5,711 nucleotides of DNA. Origin: Actinomycetes bacterium (GTDB lineage Bacteria > Actinomycetota > Actinomycetes > Propionibacteriales > Propionibacteriaceae). The stretch spans positions 1 through 5,711 of the forward strand of contig JAEZHJ010000139.1 in NCBI GenBank assembly GCA_023436925.1, read 5' to 3'. Both the position numbers and the translations under genes were made by a program. Every line of letters starts with the position of its first letter. Positions within the stretch are counted from its first letter, which is position 1. Shown in pieces: positions 1 through 4,913 of this stretch. The notes below the pieces were generated by a model, which was not told the origin of the DNA, did no database searches, and saw only the letters and a program-made list of their open reading frames with translations.

Positions 1-457
1 CGATCTCGCCGTTGGTCGGGAAGTGCTGCACGTAGCGCTGGAAGTACCACTCCCCCCGCTCGCGCTCGTTGGGCGCGGACAGCGCCACCACCCGGCACGC
101 CCGCGGGTTGAGGTGCTCGGTGAACCGCTTGATCGTGCCGCCCTTGCCCGCGGCGTCGCGGCCCTCGAAGACGATGATGTGCCGCGCCCCGGTGTCCTGC
201 CCCCAGTACTGCAGTTTCAGCAACTCGACCTGCAGCAGGTACTTCTCGTGCTCGTAGGTGTCGCGGTCGAGCAGTTCGTCGTAGGGGTAGTCCTCCCGCC
301 AGGTCTCCACCGCCCGTCCGCCCGGGTCGATCAGGGACGGGTCGGGGCCGTGCGCGTCGCTGACCGTGTAGCCCTGGTCCACCAGGTCGTCGATGTACTC
401 GCGCAGGTTGACGTCGACATCGGGCATCAGCCCTTCGAGGTCCGCCGGACCTGTCAT
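1..457 (-). CDS. ppk2: Polyphosphate kinase 2 (PPK2 family), N-terminal part, cut by window edge
   Basis: PPK2 enzymes transfer phosphate between polyphosphate and nucleoside di- or monophosphates in the cytoplasm. The visible 152 residues contain the P-loop (Walker A) GRDAAGKGG at about residues 99-107, preceded by HIIVFE and followed by TIKRFTEHLNPR and ERERGEWYFQRYVQHFP. These are hallmarks of the PPK2 core, resembling class I single-domain members. A variable, acidic stretch of about 70 residues precedes the core; YEHEKYLLQVELLKLQ leads into it. The Walker B and lid regions lie beyond position 1, so catalytic completeness and nucleotide preference cannot be judged. The ATG at 457-455 was chosen because GAGGAGG lies at 468-474 on the minus strand, 10 nt upstream. 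The gene is divergent from orn. Family call is firm; the subclass is inferred. Confidence 0.93.
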   Translation of the reverse strand, partial: MTGPADLEGLMPDVDVNLREYIDDLVDQGYTVSDAHGPDPSLIDPGGRAVETWREDYPYDELLDRDTYEHEKYLLQVELLKLQYWGQDTGARHIIVFEGRDAAGKGGTIKRFTEHLNPRACRVVALSAPNERERGEWYFQRYVQHFPTNGEI

Positions 458-467
458 AACACCGACC

Positions 468-512
468 CCTCCTCACGCGGCGCCGCAGCGGCGGGCGCGC
501 CTGTTCAGACTA
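468..512 (-). promoter_or_regulatory. Candidate promoter -10 and Shine-Dalgarno of ppk2
   Basis: On the minus strand a TAGTCT hexamer (plus-strand 507-512) fits the actinobacterial TANNNT -10 pattern. GAGGAGG at 468-474 is a strong ribosome binding site 10 nt before the ATG. Transcription would start near 500, giving a leader of about 43 nt. The expected -35 area (about 530-535) falls in an inverted repeat and has no good TTGACA match. The ribosome binding site is solid; the promoter is tentative. Confidence 0.4.
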
Positions 513-525
513 GCCCGAGCAGTCC

Positions 526-538
526 CCGTCCGGGACGG
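526..538. repeat. Perfect 6-bp inverted repeat between divergent ppk2 and orn
   Basis: CCGTCC at 526-531 and GGACGG at 533-538 are perfect reverse complements around a single central G. The site overlaps the expected -35 positions of both the ppk2 promoter (minus) and the orn promoter (plus), so it could be an operator. Short GC-rich inverted repeats are common by chance in this composition, so function is only inferred. Confidence 0.35.
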
Positions 539-552
539 TCCGCGCCACGCAA

Positions 553-558
553 TACAGT
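553..558 (+). promoter_or_regulatory. -10 element of orn, predicted leaderless start
   Basis: TACAGT fits the TANNNT -10 consensus and ends exactly 6 nt before the GTG start of orn. If the hexamer ends at -7, the G of the start codon is +1. There is no Shine-Dalgarno sequence between the hexamer and the GTG, so a leaderless mRNA is the simplest reading. A convincing -35 was not found; GGGACG at 532-537 would give a short 15-nt spacer. Confidence 0.55.
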
Positions 559-564
559 TGGTCC

Positions 565-1239
565 GTGACTGACCTGCTGGTATGGATCGACTGCGAGATG
601 ACGGGCCTCGACCTGGCCAATGACGCCCTGATCGAGGTGGCGGCGCTGGTGACCGACGCCGAACTCAACGTGCTGGGCACCGGGGTGGACGTCGTGATCC
701 GGCCCCCGGACGAGGCGCTGGAGCAGATGGGCGACTTCGTCCGGTCGATGCACGAGAACTCCGGGCTGCTCCCGCTGCTGGCCGACGGCATCCCGCTGGC
801 CGAGGCCGAGGAGCGGGTGCTGGCCTACATCCGCGAGTTCGTCCCCGAGGCGCGCCGCGCCCCGCTGGCCGGCAACACCGTCGGCACCGACCGCGCCTTC
901 CTCGCCCGCGACATGCCGGAACTGGAGGCCCACGTCCACTACAGAAGCGTCGACGTCTCCAGCATCAAGGAACTGGCCCGCCGCTGGTACCCCCGCGCCT
1001 ACTACAACACCCCGGCCAAGAGCGGGAACCACCGCGCGCTGGCCGACATCGCCGAGTCGATCGAGGAACTGCGGTACTACCGGGAGGCGATCTTCATCGC
1101 CCCGCCAGGGCTCCCGATCCCCAGCCTGCGCGAGATCGCGCTACGGCACCAGGGCGCGGTGGTCGGCGACCTGATCACCCCGGCCGCGGACGGCGTCGCG
1201 CCGCAGGACGATTTCGACGCGCCCGGCATCACCGGCTAA
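565..1239 (+). CDS. orn: Oligoribonuclease (DEDDh 3'-5' exoribonuclease)
   Basis: Orn degrades 2-4 nt RNAs, including pGpG from cyclic-di-GMP turnover, to mononucleotides; it is cytoplasmic and normally dimeric. The DEDDh active site is complete: D9 and E11 in WIDCEMTGLD (Exo I), D109 in GNTVGTDRAFL (Exo II), and H156 and D161 in NHRALADIAESIEELRYYR (Exo III). The YRSVDVSSIKELARRWYP segment at about 126-143 is also typical. At 224 residues it is longer than the E. coli enzyme (about 181). The extra roughly 45 C-terminal residues (IPSLREIALRHQGA and beyond) are a low-complexity tail of the sort seen in actinobacterial Orn. The GTG start is required: the next in-frame ATG (598) lies after D9 and E11. 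tRNA-His follows directly. Confidence 0.97.
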   Translation: MTDLLVWIDCEMTGLDLANDALIEVAALVTDAELNVLGTGVDVVIRPPDEALEQMGDFVRSMHENSGLLPLLADGIPLAEAEERVLAYIREFVPEARRAPLAGNTVGTDRAFLARDMPELEAHVHYRSVDVSSIKELARRWYPRAYYNTPAKSGNHRALADIAESIEELRYYREAIFIAPPGLPIPSLREIALRHQGAVVGDLITPAADGVAPQDDFDAPGITG

Positions 1240-1242
1240 GCT
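1213..1242 (+). promoter_or_regulatory. Possible promoter for tRNA-His overlapping the orn stop codon
   Basis: TTCGAC at 1213-1218 and TAAGCT at 1237-1242 are 18 nt apart and loosely match -35 and -10 consensus. The -10 contains the orn TAA stop. The predicted start site near 1249 would place the 1248-1269 palindrome in the short leader ahead of the tRNA. Weak match; the tRNA could equally be made by read-through from orn. Confidence 0.3.
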
Positions 1243-1247
1243 TTGGT

Positions 1248-1269
1248 CGCTGCAAGCGCGCTTGCGGCG
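1248..1269. repeat. 22-bp near-perfect palindrome between orn and tRNA-His
   Basis: CGCTGCAAGCG (1248-1258) and CGCTTGCGGCG (1259-1269) are reverse complements except for one T/G pair that is a wobble in RNA. As RNA this folds into a 9-bp stem with a CGCG loop. It begins 9 nt after the orn stop and ends 2 nt before the tRNA 5' end. It lacks a following T-run, so it is a poor classical terminator. It may be a leader hairpin, an mRNA 3'-end stabiliser or a protein site. Confidence 0.5.
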
Positions 1270-1271
1270 AT

Positions 1272-1345
1272 GGTGGGTATAGCTCAGCTGGTAGAGCACC
1301 TGGTTGTGGTCCAGGATGTCGCGGGTTCGAGTCCCGTTACTCACC
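1272..1345 (+). tRNA. tRNA-His, anticodon GTG
   Basis: The cloverleaf is complete. The acceptor stem GTGGGTA (1273-1279) pairs with TACTCAC (1338-1344) with one G-U. The D arm contains AGCTCAGCTGGTAGAGC. The anticodon stem CCTGG/CCAGG encloses TTGTGGT with anticodon GTG at 1306-1308. The T arm is GCGGG-TTCGAGT-CCCGT. G at 1272 is the encoded G-1 opposite C73 at 1345, the identity element of histidine tRNA. The 3' CCA is not encoded (CTCA follows) and must be added by nucleotidyltransferase. Placement after orn is, as I recall, also seen in mycobacteria. Confidence 0.97.
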
Positions 1346-1351
1346 CTCATG

Positions 1352-1392
1352 AGGCCCGTTTCGCTCGGCTCCACCCGCGGCGGACCGGGCCT
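1352..1392 (+). terminator. Possible weak terminator after tRNA-His
   Basis: AGGCCCG (1352-1358) is a perfect reverse complement of CGGGCCT (1386-1392), with a 27-nt GC-rich loop and then TGTGTCTT. The long loop and interrupted T-tract make this a weak candidate. The rest of the 104-nt gap before the next gene (1346-1449) shows no recognisable promoter. Confidence 0.25.
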
Positions 1393-1449
1393 TGTGTCTT
1401 CCCCGGCCCGTCCGTCCGTGTGACCATGGCCCCCGTGGAAGGGAGCGCC

Positions 1450-1773
1450 ATGACCGGTCAGGATGAGCTCACCGGACGCGTCCGTGACGGACTGCCCGGG
1501 GCCGAAGCGAAGCGGATGTTCGGCGGCACCAGCTTCCTGGTGGACGGCAGGATCGTGGCCACCGTCCGCCATGACGGAGACCTGATGGTGCGGGTCGACC
1601 CCGACCGGGGCCCGGCCCTGACCAGCGAGCCCGGCGCCCGTCCGGCGGCCATGGGCGAGCGGCTGATGGGCCCGGACTGGATCCAGGTGTCGCCCGAGGC
1701 GGTCGCCTCCCCCGAGCGGCTCCGGTTCTGGCTCGACCTCGCCCTGGCCCACCGCGCCGCAGGGGGCGGGTAG
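1450..1773 (+). CDS. TfoX N-terminal-domain protein, 107 aa
   Basis: This is a small stand-alone protein of the TfoX N-terminal domain family. The family signature is visible at about residues 21-51: KRMFGGTSFLVDGRIVATV followed by DGDLMVRVDP. The C-terminal half carries MGERLMGPDWIQVSPEAV and an amphipathic helix PERLRFWLDLALAHR. No C-terminal TfoX domain and no DNA-binding motif are present, so a competence-regulator role should not be assumed. Related actinobacterial proteins are of unknown function. The ATG at 1450 follows a purine-rich GGAAGGGAG at 1437-1445. An in-frame ATG at 1426 (MAPVEGS extra) or GTG at 1435 are alternatives with poorer ribosome sites. The TAG stop lies in the loop of a hairpin. 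Confidence 0.85.
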   Translation: MTGQDELTGRVRDGLPGAEAKRMFGGTSFLVDGRIVATVRHDGDLMVRVDPDRGPALTSEPGARPAAMGERLMGPDWIQVSPEAVASPERLRFWLDLALAHRAAGGG

Positions 1774-1780
1774 CCGCCCC
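1763..1780 (+). terminator. Hairpin enclosing the TfoX-domain gene stop codon
   Basis: GGGGCGG (1763-1769) pairs perfectly with CCGCCCC (1774-1780) across a GTAG loop that contains the TAG stop. No T-run follows (GACCGCCC), so this would be an I-shaped, U-less terminator of the kind proposed in actinomycetes. It could also be chance in GC-rich sequence. Confidence 0.35.
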
Positions 1781-1809
1781 GACCGCCCGCGCGGAAGACG
1801 GGCCGGGAC

Positions 1810-1845
1810 TAGAATCCGGGCTGACCCCTCTCCCCCGCGGAGGAA
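1810..1845 (+). promoter_or_regulatory. -10 element and Shine-Dalgarno of the SGNH hydrolase gene
   Basis: TAGAAT at 1810-1815 is a good -10 hexamer. GGAGGAA at 1839-1845 is a strong ribosome binding site 2-3 nt from the ATG at 1848 (spacing slightly tight). The leader would be about 26 nt. No clear -35 was seen. This gene therefore has a leadered mRNA, unlike murT downstream. Confidence 0.5.
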
Positions 1846-1847
1846 GC

Positions 1848-2645
1848 ATGACCCACCCCTGGCGACGCTATGTCGCGCTCGGCGACTCATTCACCGAAGG
1901 CCTTGAGGACCGCGCCCCGGACGGCAGCGTGCGCGGCTGGGCCGACCGGCTGGCCCAGCACCTGGCCGACCGGTGCGGCGAGGACCTGTCGTACGCCAAC
2001 CTCGCCGTCCGCGGCCGGCTGCTGCGCCCGATCGTGGCCGAGCAGCTCGAGCCCGCCCTCGCCCTCGAGCCCGACCTGGTCTCGCTGGTCGCCGGAGGCA
2101 ATGACATGCTGCGCCCCGCGGTCGACCCGGACGCCCTGGCGGCACGGCTGGAGGACGCCGTGGCGCAACTGCGCGCGTCCGGGGCCACCGTGCTGCTCGG
2201 CACGAGCGTCGACACCCGCGACGCCGGACGGCTGCTGTCGATGAACCGCCGGGCGCTGGGGATCTTCAACAGCCACCTCTACGCCATCGCCGCCCGCCAC
2301 GGCGCGCACGTGATGAACCTGTGGGGCATGCGCAGCCTGCGCGACTGGCAGGTCTGGGCGCCGGACCGGATCCACCTGAACCCGGAGGGCCATGAGCGGG
2401 TCAGCCAGGCCGCCCTGGTCGCCCTCGGCCTTGAGCCGGACCGCCCGGACTGGGACGAGCCGCTGGTCCCGCTGCCGCTGCGCTCCCGCCGGGAGCGCTG
2501 GGAGTCCGACCTGACCTGGGGCCGGGACTACCTGGCGCCGTGGCTGACCCGCCGGCTCCGCCGCACCAGCACCGGCCAGAACCGGGTCGCCAAGTTGCCG
2601 CAGTACAAGGCGGTGAGCCCCGCCCGGCGCGAGGCCACGGGCTGA
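1848..2645 (+). CDS. SGNH/GDSL-type hydrolase (esterase/lipase-like), cytoplasmic
   Basis: All four SGNH blocks are present. Block I is YVALGDSFTEG with nucleophile S14. Block II is NLAVRG with the oxyanion glycine around 56. Block III is VAGGNDMLRP with N85. Block V is DRIHLNPEGH with D173 and H176 of the catalytic triad. At 265 residues it has no signal peptide and no membrane segment, so it should act in the cytoplasm. After the core (about residue 195) there is a basic, Arg- and Trp-rich tail of about 60 residues (SRRERWESDLTWGRDYLAPW, then RRLRR). Such proteins are common in actinobacteria but the substrate is unknown. Ester, thioester or acyl substrates are possible. It lies 29 nt before murT, which appears to have its own promoter, so operon membership is not shown. 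Confidence 0.92.
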   Translation: MTHPWRRYVALGDSFTEGLEDRAPDGSVRGWADRLAQHLADRCGEDLSYANLAVRGRLLRPIVAEQLEPALALEPDLVSLVAGGNDMLRPAVDPDALAARLEDAVAQLRASGATVLLGTSVDTRDAGRLLSMNRRALGIFNSHLYAIAARHGAHVMNLWGMRSLRDWQVWAPDRIHLNPEGHERVSQAALVALGLEPDRPDWDEPLVPLPLRSRRERWESDLTWGRDYLAPWLTRRLRRTSTGQNRVAKLPQYKAVSPARREATG

Positions 2646-2662
2646 GCCCTGTCGCCGTCCGG

Positions 2663-2668
2663 CACAAT
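2663..2668 (+). promoter_or_regulatory. -10 element of murT-gatD, predicted leaderless start
   Basis: CACAAT keeps the A at position 2 and T at position 6 of the -10 consensus and ends exactly 6 nt before the murT ATG. There is no convincing Shine-Dalgarno sequence (AGGGCC only). This matches the spacing at orn and bcp. CTGAGC at 2642-2647, overlapping the hydrolase stop codon, could be a poor -35 with a 15-nt spacer. Deviation at the first base lowers confidence. Confidence 0.45.
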
Positions 2669-2674
2669 AGGGCC

Positions 2675-3961
2675 ATGCCCACAGCCCTTCCCGCCCGCAC
2701 CGTCCCGCCCGCCGGCGGGCTGCGGCTGCGGCTGGCCACCGCCGCGGGTGACGCCGCGGCCTGGGTCTCCCGGCTGGCCGGACGCGGCTCCGGCGCCTCG
2801 ATCCGCGGCCAGGTGCTGACCCGACTGGCACCGACCGCCTTCGGCGACCTGCTGCGCGGCCGGAAGGTGCTGGCCGTCTCCGGGACCAACGGCAAGACCA
2901 CCACCACCCACCTGCTGGCGGCCGCGATCCGCGCCGGGCTCGACGGCCAGGCCGGCCGGCTGGTGACCAATGCCGACGGCGCCAACCTGCGCTACGGGAT
3001 CGCCTCCGCGCTCAGCCAGGCCCCCCGGGCCGATATCGCCGTCCTGGAGACCGACGAGCGGGTGGTCAGCGACATGATCGCCAAGGGCGACCCCGAGGTC
3101 CTGGTCTTCCTCAACTTCAGCCGCGACCAGCTGGACCGCCACCACGAGATCAAGGCGCTCGGCCGCGCCTGGCGAGTCGCCCTGGAGCGGGCCGGGGCGA
3201 ACGGCCCGGTGATCATCGCGAATGCCTGCGACCCGCTGGTGGTGTGGGCCTCGGCGACCGCCGCCCGGGTGGTCTGGGTGGAGACCGAGACGCTGTGGAC
3301 GGCCGACGCCGCCCTGTGCCCGGCCTGCGGCGCGGTGCTGACCCGGCTGCGTGCCGACGGCCGGGACCGCTGGGACTGCGGCAGCTGCGAGCTGACCCAA
3401 CCTGAGGCCGAGTACCGGGTCGAGGACGCCTCGATCCGACTGCCGGACGGCCGGGTGGTGGCTCCCACGCTCCAGGTGCCCGGCCGGTTCAACATCTCCA
3501 ACGCCGCCTGCGCACTGGCGGCCGCCGTCCAGTTCGGCGTGGACGTGGACACCGCCCTGGCCGGGATGGCCACCGTCACCGCGCCCGCCGGGCGCTACGC
3601 CACCGCCCGGTTCGGCGACACCGAGGCGCGGCTGCTGCTGGCGAAGAACCCGGCCGGCTGGGCCGAGGCGCTGCCGCTGGCCACCAGCGACCCGGTAGTG
3701 CTCGCGATCGATTCGGTCGCCGCCGACGGCAAGGACGTGTCGTGGCTGTGGGACGTCGAGTACGAGCAACTGGCGGGCCGGCAGGTGATCGCCACCGGCC
3801 CCCGTGCGATGGACCTCGCCGTCCGGCTCAGCTACGCCGGGGTGGACCACACGGTCGTCCCCGACCTGGCACAGGCCCTGGCCGGCCACCCCCAACCGGT
3901 GGACGTGATCGCCACCTACACCCCCTTCCAGCGACTCCTGAAGATGGCGGGACTGCGATGA
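2675..3961 (+). CDS. murT: Lipid II isoglutaminyl synthase, Mur-ligase subunit MurT
   Basis: With GatD, MurT amidates the alpha-carboxyl of D-Glu in the lipid II stem peptide to D-isoglutamine on the cytoplasmic face, using ATP and glutamine-derived ammonia. The 428-residue protein has the Mur ligase ATP-binding loop VSGTNGKTTTTHL (P-loop residues 70-78). It also has the central-domain motifs VTNADGANLRYG (97-108), VLETDE (123-128) and NFSRDQLDRHHE (147-158), and GRFNISNAACA (270-280). A Cys4 zinc-ribbon insertion has C215, C218, C235 and C238. The C-terminal DUF1727 domain includes KNPAGWAEAL (324-333) and DGKDVSWLWD (351-360), which should hold the Asp that completes the GatD active site. 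Length fits the family (about 430-450). The ATG at 2675 avoids a long overlap with the upstream hydrolase that the in-frame ATG at 2540 would need. The stop overlaps the gatD start as ATGA. Confidence 0.97.
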   Translation: MPTALPARTVPPAGGLRLRLATAAGDAAAWVSRLAGRGSGASIRGQVLTRLAPTAFGDLLRGRKVLAVSGTNGKTTTTHLLAAAIRAGLDGQAGRLVTNADGANLRYGIASALSQAPRADIAVLETDERVVSDMIAKGDPEVLVFLNFSRDQLDRHHEIKALGRAWRVALERAGANGPVIIANACDPLVVWASATAARVVWVETETLWTADAALCPACGAVLTRLRADGRDRWDCGSCELTQPEAEYRVEDASIRLPDGRVVAPTLQVPGRFNISNAACALAAAVQFGVDVDTALAGMATVTAPAGRYATARFGDTEARLLLAKNPAGWAEALPLATSDPVVLAIDSVAADGKDVSWLWDVEYEQLAGRQVIATGPRAMDLAVRLSYAGVDHTVVPDLAQALAGHPQPVDVIATYTPFQRLLKMAGLR

Positions 3962-4686
3962 AACCGGTCGAGATCGTCCTGGTCTACCAGTCGCTGCTGG
4001 GCATCTACGGCGACCGTGGCAATGCCCTGGTGCTGCGACAGCGGCTGGCCTGGCGGGGTATCGACGCCGTCCTGACCGAGGTCGAGCCGGGCGACCCGAT
4101 CCCGCCCGACGGCGCGGTCTACCTGCTCGGCGGTGGCGAGGACGCAGCCCAGGTCTCGGCGGTGCGCTACATCCTCGAGGACGGGAACCTGCTGCGGGCG
4201 GTGGACGCCGGCGCGGTCCTGTTCGCGGTGTGCGCCGGCTACCAGATCGTCGGCAACTCCTTCACCATCGGGGAGCGCGACGAGGTGATCGAGGGCCTCG
4301 GGCTGCTGGACGTCACCACCCGCCGCGGCACCGTCCGGGCGGTCGGCGAGACGCTCAGCCGCTGGACCCGTCCGGACGGCAGCGAGTCGCTGATCACCGG
4401 CTTCGAGAACCACGGCGGCTTCACCACCCTGGGCGAGCAGGCCCGTCCGCTGGCCTTCGTCGAGGTGGGGGTCGGCAATGCGAACGACGGCACCGAGGGC
4501 GCCGTCCAGGGCCGGGTGATCGGCGCCTACCCGCACGGCCCGATCCTGGCCCGCAACCCCGACCTGGCCGACCACCTGCTCGAAGTGGCGCTGGACCGGC
4601 GACTCGACCCGTTGCCGAACGCAGAGCTCGACGAGCTGCGCCGGCAGCGGGTGGCGGCCGTCCGCCGTGCCCGCACCCGCCGTTGA
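3958..4686 (+). CDS. gatD: Lipid II isoglutaminyl synthase, glutaminase subunit GatD
   Basis: GatD is the class I (CobB/CobQ-like) glutamine amidotransferase partner of MurT. It hydrolyses glutamine and passes ammonia to the MurT active site. The 242-residue length matches the S. aureus protein (243). The nucleophile is C92 in FAVCAGYQIVG, and the catalytic histidine is H193 in GAYPHGPILARNP. Family features also include YQSLLGIYGDRGNALVL at the N-terminus, YLLGGGEDAAQ (55-65), and ITGFENHGGFT (146-156). Like other GatD proteins it has no own third triad Asp, which is expected from MurT. The start codon overlaps the murT stop by 4 nt (ATGA), implying translational coupling and equal amounts of both subunits. 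A hairpin covers its stop codon. Confidence 0.97.
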   Translation: MKPVEIVLVYQSLLGIYGDRGNALVLRQRLAWRGIDAVLTEVEPGDPIPPDGAVYLLGGGEDAAQVSAVRYILEDGNLLRAVDAGAVLFAVCAGYQIVGNSFTIGERDEVIEGLGLLDVTTRRGTVRAVGETLSRWTRPDGSESLITGFENHGGFTTLGEQARPLAFVEVGVGNANDGTEGAVQGRVIGAYPHGPILARNPDLADHLLEVALDRRLDPLPNAELDELRRQRVAAVRRARTRR

Positions 4687-4707
4687 GCGCTCCGCGGCGC
4701 TCGATTT
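4683..4707 (+). terminator. Hairpin terminator of murT-gatD overlapping the stop codon
   Basis: TTGAGCGC (4683-4690) pairs with GCGCTCGA (4697-4704), with one T-G pair and a 6-nt TCCGCG loop, followed by TTT at 4705-4707. The TGA stop lies within the left arm. The stem is moderate and the T-run short, so partial read-through into tRNA-Lys is possible. The T-run touches the -35 of the tRNA promoter. Confidence 0.5.
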
Positions 4708-4734
4708 CACCCTCGCGCCGGGTTGCTGTAAAGT
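4706..4734 (+). promoter_or_regulatory. Promoter of tRNA-Lys
   Basis: TTCACC (4706-4711) as -35 and TAAAGT (4729-4734) as -10 are separated by the ideal 17 nt. The predicted start near 4741 is only about 4 nt before the mature tRNA 5' end. This is the best -35/-10 pair in the window, as expected for a strong stable-RNA promoter. Confidence 0.65.
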
Positions 4735-4744
4735 TCTTGATCGC

Positions 4745-4817
4745 GCGCCGCTAGCTCAACTGGCAGAGCAGCTGGCTCTTAACTAGCGGGTTCGGGGTTC
4801 GAGTCCCTGGCGGCGCA
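4745..4817 (+). tRNA. tRNA-Lys, anticodon CTT
   Basis: The acceptor stem GCGCCGC (4745-4751) pairs perfectly with GCGGCGC (4810-4816), with discriminator A73 at 4817. The D arm is AGCTCAACTGGCAGAGC. The anticodon stem GCTGG/CTAGC encloses CTCTTAA with anticodon CTT at 4778-4780, reading AAG, the main Lys codon in GC-rich genomes. The T arm is CGGGG-TTCGAGT-CCCTG. CCA is not encoded (CAA follows A73). The gene is a single-tRNA transcription unit with its own promoter and terminator. Confidence 0.97.
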
Positions 4818-4822
4818 CAACG

Positions 4823-4862
4823 AGTGGCCCTCGACCGGAAACGGTCGAGGGCCACTTGCTTT
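4823..4862 (+). terminator. Strong intrinsic terminator of tRNA-Lys, possibly bidirectional
   Basis: A perfect 15-bp stem (4823-4837 with 4842-4856) is closed by a GAAA tetraloop and followed by TGCTTT. It begins 5 nt after the mature tRNA end. The DUF3618 gene converges from the right, so the same hairpin may stop its transcript, although the minus-strand tail (CGTTG) is not T-rich. Confidence 0.9.
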
Positions 4863-4913
4863 GCCTGCTGAACCGCGCCGCTCAGCCGGCCGGGCCGCGC
4901 AGCGCGCCAGACC

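Noticed and set aside
23..568. Plus-strand 181-codon open frame at the left edge
   Set aside because: It is antisense to PPK2, whose P-loop and ribosome site are clear, and shows no recognisable domain.
1141..1890. Minus-strand open frame containing NGTRTRDILDHNQVLYQLSY
   Set aside because: That peptide is the translated antisense of tRNA-His, a familiar false protein in databases. The rest is antisense to orn and the TfoX gene.
2540..2674. Upstream in-frame extension of murT from ATG 2540
   Set aside because: It would overlap the hydrolase by over 100 nt and add 45 residues absent from the family. The ATG at 2675 gives the usual length.
1887..2831. Minus-strand 314-codon open frame over the SGNH hydrolase and murT start
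   Set aside because: It is a shadow of two well-supported plus-strand genes. The composition is typical of a GC-rich antisense frame.
2528..3895. Long 455-codon minus-strand open frame opposite murT
   Set aside because: It is antisense to the clearly real murT. Its product is rich in Gly, Arg, Gln and Val with no family pattern, as expected from the complement of GC-rich coding sequence.
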